A DNA stretch of 64,000 nucleotides from Bacteroidota bacterium (lineage in GTDB: Bacteria; Bacteroidota; Bacteroidia; Bacteroidales; JACABE01): NCBI GenBank assembly GCA_026391675.1, contig JAPLDQ010000003.1, positions 1 to 64,000 of the forward strand, read 5' to 3'. This document shows positions 26,900 through 38,391 of the stretch, one piece after another. Position 1 is the first letter of the stretch; every line of letters begins with the position of its first letter. The notes beneath the pieces are model-generated. The model saw only the letters and a list, made by a program, of their open reading frames with translations. It did not search any database and was not told the DNA's origin. The position numbers and the translations under genes were made by a program.

Positions 26900-29800
26900 A
26901 TTTATATTCATCCCAGCTTTTAATGGCAAGACTTTCCACATCCAGTTTGCATATTGCATAAATAAAAGCACTGGCAAGCCGGGCATTGGTAATTAATGGA
27001 ATATTAAAATCAATGGCACCTCTTCGGATAGCATAATCGTTATTAAGCTCTGATTTAGAAAGATTTTTCGGGATATTAATAACAAGATCAATCTTTCTTT
27101 CCTTAAGATAATCTATTGTATTTGGCTTGGCAGCATCATCCGGCCAGTGCAATACTGTGGCATTTACACCATTATCTTCAAGAAATCTGGCAGAACCCGG
27201 CGTTGCAAAAAGTGAATATCCACGTTCAATCAGCATTCGGGCACTTATAAGCAGTTCAATTTTTGAACGGCTATCGCCTGTTGAAAGCAGTATATTTTTA
27301 CCCGGCACCTTATATCCTACTGAAAGCATAGCCAGCAATAAAGCTTCATAATAATTTTCCCCGATACAACCAACTTCGCCGGTCGATGCCATTTCAACAC
27401 CAAGAACAGGATCAGCTTTCTGCAGACGCGAAAATGAAAACTGTGATGCTTTAATGCCGATATAGTCAAGATCAAAAGCAGATTTTTGTGGTTTTTCTGT
27501 TGGTATGCCCAGCATTATCCGTGTTGCCAGCTCAATAAAGTTTATCTTCAATACTTTTGAAACGAAGGGAAAACTACGGGAAGCCCTGAGGTTACATTCA
27601 ATAACCTTTATATCGTTATCCCTGGCCAGCAACTGCATATTAAACGGACCGGAAATATTTAATGCTTTGGCAATTTCACGGGAAATACGTTTAACTCTTC
27701 TGGCTGTTTCAAAATACATCTTCTGAGCCGGAAAAACCATAGTTGCATCACCGGAATGAACACCGGCAAATTCAATATGTTCAGAAATGGCATACGCAAT
27801 TATCTCTCCTTTGTCAGCTACGGCATCTATTTCAATTTCCTTGGCATGCTGGATAAATTCTGAGACCACAACAGGATATTCTTTTGAAACCTTGGCCGCC
27901 AGTTTAAGGAAATGTTCCAGTTCTTCAGTATTTGAAACAACATTCATTGCAGCACCCGAAAGTACATATGAAGGACGAATCAATAAAGGGAAACCGGCTT
28001 CAGCAGCAAAAACATGAATCTCGTCCATACTGCTAAGTTCTTTCCAACGTGGCTGATCAATCTGCAGCGTATCTAATAAAGAAGAAAAAGTATGACGGTT
28101 CTCTGCCCTGTCAATATCAACCGGGGAAGTACCTAAAACGACTACACCCTGATTATACAATCGCATAGCCAGGTTATTGGCTATCTGGCCTCCGGTAGAA
28201 ACGATTACTCCTTTTGGCTCTTCCATTTCAATGATATCCATTACACGTTCAAATGAAAGTTCATCAAAATAGAGTCTGTCGCAGCTATCATAATCAGTAC
28301 TTACCGTTTCCGGGTTATAATTAATCATTACAGAACGGAAGCCTATTTTTCTGGCAGTTTCAAGTGCATTAACCGAACACCAGTCAAACTCAACCGAACT
28401 TCCTATACGATAAGCTCCTGAACCAAGAACAATAACAGATTTCTTATCATGTACCGGACTGATATCACTTTCAGTAGCATTGTAGGTAAGATAAAGATAA
28501 TTTGTTTTTGCAGGATATTCTGCTGCCAATGTATCAATTTGTTTTGCAAAAGGTGTAATTCCTAGCTGTTTACGGTACATTCTCACTTTAAGCAGTTTCG
28601 AATGCATGGATGCTTCAGGTTTTATAACGAAACGGGCAATCTGAAAATCAGAAAAACCCTTTTGTTTTGCATTGAGAAGTAATTCAGGGGAACATTCTTC
28701 AAGTGATGGACATTGCTTTAGCTTTACCATCATGTCATAAATTGATTTTAGTTTAATTAAAAACCACTTATCAATGCTGGTAAGTTCATGTATCTTATCA
28801 ATACTTAAGCCTTCTTCAAAAGCAGATGCAATGCAATAAATCCTCATGTCAGTTGGATTTGAAAGTGACTCATGAATATCATCAAAGCTAAGGTCAGTAT
28901 TCCCAACGAAACCATGCGTTCCCTGCCCTACCATACGTAAACCCTTTTGAATGGCCTCTTCAAAACTTCTGCCTATAGCCATAACCTCGCCAACACTTTT
29001 CATACTCGAGCCAATCTCTTTGGACACACCGATGAATTTATTGAGGTCCCAGCGGGGAATTTTAACAACAACATAATCCAATGCAGGTTCAAAAAAAGCA
29101 GTGGTTGTTTTAGTTACTGCATTCTTTAACTCATGCAGTCCGTAACCCAATGCAAGTTTAGCCGCAACAAAAGCCAACGGATAGGCTGTTGCCTTGGATG
29201 CCAGCGCAGATGAACGGGAAAGACGTGCATTGACTTCTATCACCCTGTAATCTTCAGAATTTGGATCCAGCGCATACTGTACATTGCATTCTCCGATAAT
29301 TCCTATATTACGGACTATCTGGATTGACAGTTGTCTTAATTTATGATACTCGCTGTTGGTAAGTGTTTGTGATGGTGCTACCACTATGCTCTCACCGGTA
29401 TGAATACCCAATGGATCAAAGTTTTCCATATTGCAAACCGTAATACAGTTGTCGTATTTATCACGGACAACCTCATACTCCACTTCCTTCCAGCCTTTTA
29501 ATGATTCTTCAATTAATATCTGTGAGGAATAGGAAAATGCCTTGTCTGCCAGCCTGAACAATTCATCCTGATTATTGCAAAAACCGCTACCTTGTCCGCC
29601 AAGGGTAAAGGCAGCCCTGACAATAATCGGGAAGCCCAAATCATGGGCAGCTTGCTGCGCATCTTTCACAGATGTTACGGCTAAACTGCGGGCAGTTTTT
29701 ACGTTGATTGAACGTAATCTGTCAGCAAAAATTTGACGGTCTTCTGTATCAATAATGGCTTGCACAGGTGTGCCCAGGACTTTTACATTATATTTATCGA

Positions 29801-30116
29801 ATATACCCTGTTGATAGAGCTCAATTCCGCAATTTAAAGCAGTTTGACCGCCAAAAGCCAGCAGAACACCATCAGGTTTTTCCTTTTGAATAACTTTTTC
29901 GATGAAATGCGGTGTTACAGGAAGAAAATATATCTTATCAGCAACACCTTCCGAAGTTTGAACAGTTGCAATGTTTGGATTTATCAATATTGTAAATATG
30001 CCTTCTTCACGCAATGCTTTTAATGCCTGAGTTCCGCTGTAATCAAACTCTCCTGCCTCACCAATTTTCAGCGCTCCGCTTCCTAAAACCAATACTTTTT
30101 TAATTGAGTGTTCCAT
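26898..30116 (-). CDS. carB: Carbamoyl-phosphate synthase large subunit
   Basis: 1072 aa; KKVLVLGSGALKIGEAGEFDYSGTQALKALREEG; two ATP-grasp halves and MGS-like C-term. Confidence 0.98.
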   Translation of the reverse strand: MEHSIKKVLVLGSGALKIGEAGEFDYSGTQALKALREEGIFTILINPNIATVQTSEGVADKIYFLPVTPHFIEKVIQKEKPDGVLLAFGGQTALNCGIELYQQGIFDKYNVKVLGTPVQAIIDTEDRQIFADRLRSINVKTARSLAVTSVKDAQQAAHDLGFPIIVRAAFTLGGQGSGFCNNQDELFRLADKAFSYSSQILIEESLKGWKEVEYEVVRDKYDNCITVCNMENFDPLGIHTGESIVVAPSQTLTNSEYHKLRQLSIQIVRNIGIIGECNVQYALDPNSEDYRVIEVNARLSRSSALASKATAYPLAFVAAKLALGYGLHELKNAVTKTTTAFFEPALDYVVVKIPRWDLNKFIGVSKEIGSSMKSVGEVMAIGRSFEEAIQKGLRMVGQGTHGFVGNTDLSFDDIHESLSNPTDMRIYCIASAFEEGLSIDKIHELTSIDKWFLIKLKSIYDMMVKLKQCPSLEECSPELLLNAKQKGFSDFQIARFVIKPEASMHSKLLKVRMYRKQLGITPFAKQIDTLAAEYPAKTNYLYLTYNATESDISPVHDKKSVIVLGSGAYRIGSSVEFDWCSVNALETARKIGFRSVMINYNPETVSTDYDSCDRLYFDELSFERVMDIIEMEEPKGVIVSTGGQIANNLAMRLYNQGVVVLGTSPVDIDRAENRHTFSSLLDTLQIDQPRWKELSSMDEIHVFAAEAGFPLLIRPSYVLSGAAMNVVSNTEELEHFLKLAAKVSKEYPVVVSEFIQHAKEIEIDAVADKGEIIAYAISEHIEFAGVHSGDATMVFPAQKMYFETARRVKRISREIAKALNISGPFNMQLLARDNDIKVIECNLRASRSFPFVSKVLKINFIELATRIMLGIPTEKPQKSAFDLDYIGIKASQFSFSRLQKADPVLGVEMASTGEVGCIGENYYEALLLAMLSVGYKVPGKNILLSTGDSRSKIELLISARMLIERGYSLFATPGSARFLEDNGVNATVLHWPDDAAKPNTIDYLKERKIDLVINIPKNLSKSELNNDYAIRRGAIDFNIPLITNARLASAFIYAICKLDVESLAIKSWDEYK

Positions 30117-30181
30117 AATCTTTCAATGTTTTGATAGATTTTTTCTTTACCAAAAAAATTAACCCGAACTTTTAATATATA

Positions 30182-31264
30182 CTATCTTTTGCCTTTATAA
30201 TTGCTTACCATTTCCAGGAAATCATCAAAAAGAAACTCTGTATCTGTTGGTCCGCTGGATGCTTCAGGATGAAACTGAACAGAAAATATGGGCTTGGTCT
30301 TATGACGCAATCCTTCATTGGTAGCATCGTTCAGATTAATAAACAAAGGCTCCCATTCATCACTTAAACTGGCATTATCAATAGCAAAACCATGATTCTG
30401 TGATGTAATAAAAGCCTTATCGGTACCACACTGCAGTACCGGTTGGTTATGACTGCGATGTCCGTACTTGAGTTTATAGGTATCGGCACCGGAAGCCAGT
30501 GCAATAATCTGGTTGCCCAGACATATACCAAATATTGGCTTATCCTGTTTTAAAGCTTTAGCAACATTAGCTATTGAAGCTTCACACATTTTTGGATTAC
30601 CAGGACCATTAGATAAAAAGAGCCCGTCATATTCCACTTTAGAAAAGTCATAATCCCAGGGAACACGGATAACCGTTACATTTCTTTTAAGAAAATGCCG
30701 GATGATATTATTTTTTACACCGCAATCAAGCAGCAATATCCTTAAAGACCCGTTTCCATAGGTAATAACCTCAGAAGTACTAACCTGAGCCGTTAAGTTT
30801 TCCAGATTTGGGTCAATAAAATCAATATCATCTTTAAAAACAATCTTACCCAATAAAGCGCCACTTTCTCTGATGTGCTTGGTAAGCGCACGGGTATCAA
30901 CACCGGTTATAGCAGGTATTTTGTTTTTTTTAAGCCAGTCACCCAGACTCTGATTTGCATTCCAGTGACTGTAATGCTCTGAATAATCAGCGATTATCAA
31001 TCCACTGATATGCACCTTGTCCGATTCAAAAAAAGAAAACATTTGATTTTCTTCAGTAATACCCGGTACGCCATAATTTCCAATAAGCGGATAAGTGAGT
31101 ACGAGGATTTGTCCTTTATAGGACGGGTCGGTAAAACTTTCGGGATAACCAGTCATAGCAGTATTAAAAACTACTTCACCGGCTACACTTCCCTCATATC
31201 CGAATGAAGTCCCGACATATTCAGTTCCATCCTCAAGCTTAAGTTTTATTTTTAATTCATCCAT
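30182..31264 (-). CDS. carA: Carbamoyl-phosphate synthase small subunit
   Basis: LEDGTEYVGTSFGYEGSVAGEVVFNTAMTGYPE; GATase PIFGICLGNQIIALASGA. Confidence 0.98.
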   Translation of the reverse strand: MDELKIKLKLEDGTEYVGTSFGYEGSVAGEVVFNTAMTGYPESFTDPSYKGQILVLTYPLIGNYGVPGITEENQMFSFFESDKVHISGLIIADYSEHYSHWNANQSLGDWLKKNKIPAITGVDTRALTKHIRESGALLGKIVFKDDIDFIDPNLENLTAQVSTSEVITYGNGSLRILLLDCGVKNNIIRHFLKRNVTVIRVPWDYDFSKVEYDGLFLSNGPGNPKMCEASIANVAKALKQDKPIFGICLGNQIIALASGADTYKLKYGHRSHNQPVLQCGTDKAFITSQNHGFAIDNASLSDEWEPLFINLNDATNEGLRHKTKPIFSVQFHPEASSGPTDTEFLFDDFLEMVSNYKGKR

Positions 31265-31390
31265 AATCTGAGTCTGATTTTTTTGATAGCTTTCTTAATA
31301 AGCACAATAAAGATACTATAAATTTATTGACATTAGTACACAATAAAAAGGCTGACATAAGCCAGCCTCTAATAATTTTCTTATCAGTTA

Positions 31391-31915
31391 TCAGGCTTTT
31401 GCCAGTACAGGAAACTTAGCCTTGGCAAAATAAAATGCACCAAAGAACAAACTATTGTATGCTAATGTTCCAAGCAGTTCACTTCTGAAAAACGGTAAAG
31501 CCATTTCATAGCATAATCCTAATCCGGCTATTGTATGAGGATAAGCATATTTAACACTTAACCATACAGCAAAATTTGTTACTATAAAAAATAATACCGA
31601 AGAAGCAACAGAAGCAGTTATTGTATTAATTACAGTGGTTTTTCTATTTAATAATAAGCCAATGCCAACCGTAACTGCCAGACTCAAATAAACTGCATAC
31701 ATTTCTGAATAAAATCCTATAAATAAATCGCTGATAAACAGTGCAGCCAGAGGCAGTAAAAAAGCCAGGAATTTGCGATTAATGAAAGTACCGCCAAACA
31801 AAGCAATTGCAGCAATTGGAGTAACATTAGGAATATGTGGCAGTAACCTTGAAAAAGCTGCTACAAATATTACTGAGGCAATAAAAATTAATCTTGGAGT
31901 TAATATTTTCTTCAT
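31391..31915 (-). CDS. Multi-pass integral membrane protein, DUF6580-like
   Basis: RLLPHIPNVTPIAAIALFGGTFINRKFLAFLLPLAALFISDLFIGF. Confidence 0.7.
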   Translation of the reverse strand: MKKILTPRLIFIASVIFVAAFSRLLPHIPNVTPIAAIALFGGTFINRKFLAFLLPLAALFISDLFIGFYSEMYAVYLSLAVTVGIGLLLNRKTTVINTITASVASSVLFFIVTNFAVWLSVKYAYPHTIAGLGLCYEMALPFFRSELLGTLAYNSLFFGAFYFAKAKFPVLAKA

Positions 31916-32188
31916 TATGTTTTATATTTATTTGTGTGAACAAAATTATAAAATCTTTTGATTTAAACAGCATTTTTTAATGCAAAATCAAATTATTATA
32001 GATTCCTTTTAATTATAATTATAATTCTAAGTTTCAGCTTTTAAATTTTGACTATATAACATATAAATGAACATGTTAAAATACAAAAGGTCAAATTAAT
32101 TAACATTCTTTAACAATCCAGCTTTAATCAGGATTAAACCTTTAATTTAATTTTAAATCTAATATTCTAAATATTAAACCCAAATATT

Positions 32189-33076
32189 ATGAAAACAAGA
32201 ATTTTAACCCTTACATCATTTATTTTTTTAGCAGTTCTAATTATTACTGCTTGTAAAAAAGATAATCCTGCTCAACAAAATATTTCAGGAATAAATGATA
32301 ATGCTTTAAATCAGCAAAATCAGACTGTTACTAATGAATTGGTTACAACTTCACAAAATGAAGCTATAGCTCAAATGACATTTGAAAACATCGACCAGAT
32401 TGCTGATGAGGCTTATACAAGTTTCACATCAGCCGGTAAATCTGCTACTGCAAATACTAACAGCTTATTGAGTCCTTGTGCTACTAAAACAATTGATACA
32501 ATTACAATTCCACACACACTTACAATTGATTTCGGAACAACCAACTGTTTATGCAACGATGGCAAATACAGAAGAGGTCAGATTGTAATTGCATTCTATA
32601 AACATTACAAGGATTCAGGCGCTGTACATTCTACTACTTTTAATAATTATTATGTCAATGATAACCATATTATGGGTAGCAGATCAAGAATTAACAATGG
32701 TCATAATGCAGCAGGACACTGGAACATTACGACAACAGTTAACAGTATGATTATTTTTGCATTAAGCGGAGATACCTTAAGCTGGAATGCCACTCATAAC
32801 AGAGAATGGCTGCAAGGTTACTGGAGTCCTACAATCTGGGATGACATCACTTTATTAAGCGGTAGTTCAACAGGTCACAGACCCAATGGAACAAATTACA
32901 GCAAAACGATAGTAACACCTTTAAAAAGACATATGCCTTGCCCGTATTTTGTTAGTGGCAGTGTACAGCTAACACAAACCAACAGACCCGTAAGAGTTAT
33001 CAATTACGGTAACGGCAATTGTGATCCATGGGCAACAGTTACAATTAATGGCGTTACGCATATTATACATTTATAA
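32189..33076 (+). CDS. Hypothetical lipoprotein
   Basis: MKTRILTLTSFIFLAVLIITACKKDN lipobox; no confident family. Confidence 0.75.
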   Translation: MKTRILTLTSFIFLAVLIITACKKDNPAQQNISGINDNALNQQNQTVTNELVTTSQNEAIAQMTFENIDQIADEAYTSFTSAGKSATANTNSLLSPCATKTIDTITIPHTLTIDFGTTNCLCNDGKYRRGQIVIAFYKHYKDSGAVHSTTFNNYYVNDNHIMGSRSRINNGHNAAGHWNITTTVNSMIIFALSGDTLSWNATHNREWLQGYWSPTIWDDITLLSGSSTGHRPNGTNYSKTIVTPLKRHMPCPYFVSGSVQLTQTNRPVRVINYGNGNCDPWATVTINGVTHIIHL

Positions 33077-33108
33077 TTAATTTTTATTAATTCAACCAAT
33101 TTATAATA

Positions 33109-33148
33109 AAAGGCATTAAGAAATATTTCTTAATGCCTTTCTTATTTT
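33109..33148 (+). terminator. Perfect-palindrome terminator
   Basis: AAAGGCATTAAGAAATATTTCTTAATGCCTTT followed by CTTATTTT. Confidence 0.8.
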
Positions 33149-33313
33149 AGGTATTGTATAAAAAACACAAATAATATATTGTTATTAAAATTTCACAACT
33201 TTATGATATTAAGAAAATTGCAATGTTTTTATTATGTTTATTAAAAAAATAATTTATGGAATTTAGCTTCATAATAATAGCTATTTTTGAATACAAATAT
33301 CAGAGTCAAACAA

Positions 33314-35503
33314 ATGAAATTAAAAGCATTGCTTTTTTTGGTTTTTATTATTCAATTTGCTAATATTGGCATTGCTCAAAATAAAAATATTTCCAATATA
33401 TTTCAACTGGATTCAATTTTAAAAGCAAACGTTAATGTAATGAAGCAAATCAATATGAATGATATTGATATGATTATGCTGAATGACTGCAATTTAAATG
33501 AAATTGAATATAATATCGAAATGCTAAAAAATGAAAATATTGCCTCTCATATTGATTTTAAGAAAAAGGAAGAAATTGCCGTTTATGAGCATTTTACTGA
33601 GATTTCTAATCAAGCCAATCAACTAAGAGTAATATTAAATCAATACATCAGTAATTTAGACTTCTGGTATTATAAAAAAGCGATGGAATGCTTATCCAGA
33701 GGGGATTCGATAAATACACTGGCAAATTTCAACAAGTCCTTGCTTTTTAATCCATATTATATTCCTGCCTTGTATCAGAAATCGATGTTATTTCTTGGCA
33801 TTTCTCAAACAAATAATGCATCCGCTATTGCTCAGTTTATCTCAACTAATTTATACCCGAACGGCAATGATTTTCATTTGATTAATGCGTTAAACGAGCA
33901 GATCAGCAAACAATTTAAAACGAGAGGGGAAAGATTTCTTAAAACGCAATACTACAATGAATCATTGGAATTGTTCATGCAGGCTGATACTTTTTGTAAA
34001 TTCATTCATTCCAACGACTGTGAATATTTTAAAAATGGTATTCAATTATCCATAATTGGCCTTTACCATTCCTACTTAAGAGTTGCAGAACAAGCGATGG
34101 AAACTCAGAATTATACCATCGCTGAAAATTTTGTAATGAAAGCCAGAAGTTATGCGTTAATAAACAGAAATACTATTAAAACGGATGAGGAAAGCGATAA
34201 ATTTCTGAAACGTATAGTTGTTAAATATATTGAATTGAGTGTTATTTATAAGCACAGGGCTGATTATAAACAATCTGAATCCTATCTTCAGAAAGTCTAT
34301 TCAATTTGTGGATTAATTAAGGATAATGATTGTGAAGCCCTTATTAATAAAAAAGAACAGGAAGTTAAAATAGCTGAAATCAAAACCACAGCAAAGGATA
34401 CTGTTGCAGTTGCATCAATTCACATTACAGAAAAGGGGAAAGACAATGCTTTAAAATACAAAAAACACAAAAAGACAACTCTAAATAAAATAAAACCAGC
34501 ATCAGAAAAGATAATTGCGAAAAAAACCGTACATACTAAAAAACGTGAAGATGCAGTCTATTCTTCATTAATTGAAATGGGCAATGACTTAACTAATGAA
34601 AACAGAAATGAAGAAGCACTGGAGAAATATTTGGCTGCCAAAGAGAGAAAAAATACAGTTTTAAAATCTCCTGCTAAAGAGCCGGATTCATTAATAAGTA
34701 TTACTGCTGTGAATATTATCGAATCGCAGCTTAAAACAGCTAATTTTCTGATCTGGGCCAATGAATTTGCTATGGTTGATTCCATGTTTCAGAATTGTGT
34801 GAGATTACAGCACAACTATCATCTTGAAAATGATGGCCCTACCAATAAGGCTATCAATGCTTTCAACAAAAAAATAACAGCAAAGAAATGTCAGAATATA
34901 CAGGATGAAATTGAGCAATTGAACAATAAATGCAATAATTATATTGCATTAAAAGACTTTGAAAAAGTACAACTTACTGTAAATGAAGCAGATAATTTAT
35001 TAAAAACTCATACTGAATGTGATTTATCTTCATTGAATACCCTGAAATTAAAACAATTAATCAAACCCGTAACAACTTATTTCAGTCTGAAAGAGAATGC
35101 AAAAAAAGCCCTGGAAAAACAGGATAAACTGCTTTTTTGCCATGATTATACTGAAGCTGATGCTTTATATCATAACTCACGCCTTGATACACTTGGTATC
35201 CCCGATAATAATATTATAGCCTATATAAATTTCAAATCAGATGAAGAACTGATGCTGTATACAGCCGATTATTTTATTGGTAATTATAATTTTAACAATT
35301 GCTTATCGGTACTGAAACTATTAAAAGAAAAGGGAACAGATGCTGTAAAAACTAAAGCCTTGCAGCAGGCGTTAGCTCAAAAGCAATATAATATTGATAA
35401 ACCCTCACAAAATCCATTTGATAAAGAGAAGCAGCTTAAAAATTACACTGCTGATGATAAATGGTTCAGATATTTTAATACTGAATACAGGAAAAGTAAA
35501 TAG
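33314..35503 (+). CDS. Secreted TPR-like helical repeat protein
   Basis: MKLKALLFLVFIIQFANIGIAQ signal; repeated helical motifs (e.g. ESLELFMQADTFCKF, EEALEKYLAAKERKN); upstream TTG (33287) judged spurious. Confidence 0.7.
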   Translation: MKLKALLFLVFIIQFANIGIAQNKNISNIFQLDSILKANVNVMKQINMNDIDMIMLNDCNLNEIEYNIEMLKNENIASHIDFKKKEEIAVYEHFTEISNQANQLRVILNQYISNLDFWYYKKAMECLSRGDSINTLANFNKSLLFNPYYIPALYQKSMLFLGISQTNNASAIAQFISTNLYPNGNDFHLINALNEQISKQFKTRGERFLKTQYYNESLELFMQADTFCKFIHSNDCEYFKNGIQLSIIGLYHSYLRVAEQAMETQNYTIAENFVMKARSYALINRNTIKTDEESDKFLKRIVVKYIELSVIYKHRADYKQSESYLQKVYSICGLIKDNDCEALINKKEQEVKIAEIKTTAKDTVAVASIHITEKGKDNALKYKKHKKTTLNKIKPASEKIIAKKTVHTKKREDAVYSSLIEMGNDLTNENRNEEALEKYLAAKERKNTVLKSPAKEPDSLISITAVNIIESQLKTANFLIWANEFAMVDSMFQNCVRLQHNYHLENDGPTNKAINAFNKKITAKKCQNIQDEIEQLNNKCNNYIALKDFEKVQLTVNEADNLLKTHTECDLSSLNTLKLKQLIKPVTTYFSLKENAKKALEKQDKLLFCHDYTEADALYHNSRLDTLGIPDNNIIAYINFKSDEELMLYTADYFIGNYNFNNCLSVLKLLKEKGTDAVKTKALQQALAQKQYNIDKPSQNPFDKEKQLKNYTADDKWFRYFNTEYRKSK

Positions 35504-35632
35504 TTATTGGTTATTAGGTTATTAAGTTATTAAGTTATTAGGTTATTGAGTTATTGAGTTATTGAGTTATTGAGTTATTAAGTTACTGTTTACTGTTTAC
35601 TGATTACTGATTACTGATTTACTGATTTACTC
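35503..35632. repeat. 8-bp tandem array TTATTRRG followed by TTACTGA array
   Basis: ttattagg ttattaag ttattaag ttattagg (ttattgag)x4 ttattaag then ttactgt/ttactga repeats. Confidence 0.9.
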
Positions 35633-36076
35633 AGCTTTCCCCCTGTCTATTTCACGTTTTGTATCCTTATCCTTAAGGGTTTCTCTTTTATCGTATAGTT
35701 TTTTACCTTTGGCAATGGCTATTTCAAGTTTTGCCAGGCCTTTTTCATTGATAAAAAGCAGAGTAGGAATTATGGTTAAGCCTTTTTCCTTGGTTTTTGT
35801 TAATATTTTACGGAGTTCACGCTTGTTCAGCAATAGCTTTCTGTCGCGTTTGGGTTCGTGATTGTAATGGGAGCCGAAACTGTATTCAGCAATGTGCATG
35901 TTTTTTATAAAAAGTTCATCCCCCACAAATAAACAATAAGCATCTGTTAAATTTGCCTTACCTTCTCTCAGCGATTTGATTTCGGTACCGGTAATTTGCA
36001 TTCCGGCAGTAAATTTTTCAAGCAGAAAAAATTCAAATGCAGCTTTCTTGTTCTTTATATTAATCTGGTTTGGCAT
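35627..36076 (-). CDS. smpB: SsrA-binding protein
   Basis: [69 protein letters not shown]. Confidence 0.97.
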   Translation of the reverse strand: MPNQINIKNKKAAFEFFLLEKFTAGMQITGTEIKSLREGKANLTDAYCLFVGDELFIKNMHIAEYSFGSHYNHEPKRDRKLLLNKRELRKILTKTKEKGLTIIPTLLFINEKGLAKLEIAIAKGKKLYDKRETLKDKDTKREIDRGKAE

Positions 36077-36196
36077 TATGTTAAGTAATGGGTTATTAAG
36101 TTATTGGGTTATTAAGTTATTAAGTTACTAAGTTATTAGATTATTGAATATTATTAATGGTTAATGGTTAATTATTCATAATTCATAACTTATAAC

Positions 36197-37180
36197 TCAC
36201 TTTACGCTTTCTTCAATCAACATAGTATAAATTTCCATGATGGTCATGCCCATGGCACGGATTTGTTGCGGAACAATACTTTCAGCTGACTGACCGGGCA
36301 CTGTATTTACTTCAAGGAAAAACAAATCATTTGTTTTATCTTTTAATATAAAATCAAACCTGACAACACCTTTACAATTCAGTTTATTGTACAAAAAGGC
36401 AGCCGTAGATTTAATTTTAATGGTAATGGCTTCATCTACTTCTGCAGGTGTAACTTCCTTTGATTTGCCCTTGTATTTGGCCTCGTAATCAAAGTACTCA
36501 TTTTCAGATATGATTTGTGTAACAGGAAAAACCAGGAGATTATCATTTGCCTTTATCATACCACAGCTTAATTCCCTGCCTCCGATAAATTCTTCTATCA
36601 AAACCTGGTCATCTTCATGAAAAGCCTTTTGAATGGCAGTTTCAAGTTCATTCTTATGATTTACCTTGGACATACCTATACTTGAACCGCCATTATTGGG
36701 TTTTACAAAACAAGGCAAAGAAATCTGATCCAGAATATGCTCAATAGTATAGGCATGTTGCTTAAACAGGTGAACTGATTTTGAAACATTTATACCGGCA
36801 GCCGCTACTATCTTATTGCAGAAACTCTTGTTAAAAGTAATGGCTGAAGTGGTGTGATCACAGGTAGTATAAGGAATATCAAGTAAATCAAAATAGCCCT
36901 GTAACCTGCCGTCTTCGCCGGGAGTGCCGTGTATTGCTATAAAAGCGCAATGAAAATTTATTTTCTTATTATTTAAGGTTAAACTGAAATCATTTTTATC
37001 AATCTGAAGCTTTTCTCCTTTTTCATCAACAAAATGCCAATCTTTCTTGTAAAGATTGATCTTAAAAACATTATAAAGCGTTTTATCTATATTTTGCTCA
37101 ATAATTATTGCGCTTTTATATGAAATTTCAGCTTCGCCTGAATTTCCACCGGCTAATAAAGCGATATTCTTTTTATTCAT
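36197..37180 (-). CDS. ddl: D-alanine--D-alanine ligase
   Basis: IALLAGGNSGEAEISYKSA; HGTPGEDGRLQGYFDLLDIPYTTCD; FVKPNNGGSSIGMSKV; FFLEVNTVPGQSAESIVPQQ. Confidence 0.95.
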   Translation of the reverse strand: MNKKNIALLAGGNSGEAEISYKSAIIIEQNIDKTLYNVFKINLYKKDWHFVDEKGEKLQIDKNDFSLTLNNKKINFHCAFIAIHGTPGEDGRLQGYFDLLDIPYTTCDHTTSAITFNKSFCNKIVAAAGINVSKSVHLFKQHAYTIEHILDQISLPCFVKPNNGGSSIGMSKVNHKNELETAIQKAFHEDDQVLIEEFIGGRELSCGMIKANDNLLVFPVTQIISENEYFDYEAKYKGKSKEVTPAEVDEAITIKIKSTAAFLYNKLNCKGVVRFDFILKDKTNDLFFLEVNTVPGQSAESIVPQQIRAMGMTIMEIYTMLIEESVK

Positions 37181-37280
37181 TTTGCTTTGTGTGTGTTTTT
37201 TTTATTACTGAAACAAAATTAATGTTTTAATTTCTTACAAAATCATCTGTAACTATTAATTAATCACATTTTATTGTTCA

Positions 37281-38129
37281 TTAATTTTTATTACTTTTCA
37301 ATGGAAATTTATTTAGTCTGGCAAACAGATATCCTCTTTTTCTCAGTTCAGGCACAATTTTCTGCATCGCTTCAAAGGTATTCCATTTCGGATGATTAAA
37401 ATGCATGATAATTATTGCTCCCGGTTTTACTGTAGTTAGTACATTTGCTGTGATAACCGAATCAGGTGTATTTGCAACTGCATCACCTGACAACACCTGA
37501 AAACTTACTGTAATAATACCCAGTTCGAATGCCATTCGGGCACAGGCCTCATCAATAAAGGCTGTTGCTGAACGGAAAAATTTGGGTTTATAATTAGTTA
37601 ATGCTTCTATTTTCTTAGCATTTGCTTCTATTTCATCAAAAGCATCGCCAACATTTGCTGTGCCGCGTATACCATATTCACTTTCGCCATCAACAGAACA
37701 GGGTTTATGGTTTAAGCCATGGTTTTCTATTTCAAATAAACTGTCTTTACTTAATTCTAAGAAGGTTTCAAAATGAGAATCTATCCATTTGCCGGTAATA
37801 AATAAAGTAGCAGGTATTTTTTCCCGTCTTAGATATTCAATTAATTCTTTATCATAGCCACTTCCCTTTTCGCCGCCACAGGCATCAAAAGTAAATGCTA
37901 CATATTTTTGCTGGGTAGCTAAATCTTCATCAACACCTTTAACAAATTCGCCCCAATGACCCGGTTTTGCATGTATATATTCGTGAACAACGCGCTTCTT
38001 AAGTTTCATGTATTCAACATCCTGCTTCAATTTTTTCAGAAACTTTTTGTTTGAAAAAGCTTTTGAATTCTGAGCAAAACCGGCATTAAAACTAATTATT
38101 AAATATATAAACAGGAGGAATCTGAGCAT
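37281..38129 (-). CDS. Secreted polysaccharide deacetylase-family protein
   Basis: YVAFTFDACGGEKGSGYDKELIEYLRREKIPATLFITGKWID (NodB fold). Confidence 0.85.
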   Translation of the reverse strand: MLRFLLFIYLIISFNAGFAQNSKAFSNKKFLKKLKQDVEYMKLKKRVVHEYIHAKPGHWGEFVKGVDEDLATQQKYVAFTFDACGGEKGSGYDKELIEYLRREKIPATLFITGKWIDSHFETFLELSKDSLFEIENHGLNHKPCSVDGESEYGIRGTANVGDAFDEIEANAKKIEALTNYKPKFFRSATAFIDEACARMAFELGIITVSFQVLSGDAVANTPDSVITANVLTTVKPGAIIIMHFNHPKWNTFEAMQKIVPELRKRGYLFARLNKFPLKSNKN

Positions 38130-38391
38130 AAATATGAATCTAAAATAATATCGAAATTTGTTTTTGCAAAATTAACTAAAATAAAAATTACATTTATTAT
38201 TAAGTTATCCCTGACGGAAAGAGATTATTGGCGGGAAGCAAAGAAAATGAGTGTTGATTGTATATCTTTTTATTTCTAAAATTTTCCCGCAGATTTTCAC
38301 AGATAAATATGAAATATCAACAAAAATGCATACTTAAAACCTGTCAGCGTGCTTGAACCTGACAGCGTTAAAATTCAAAAGCACTGTTTAT

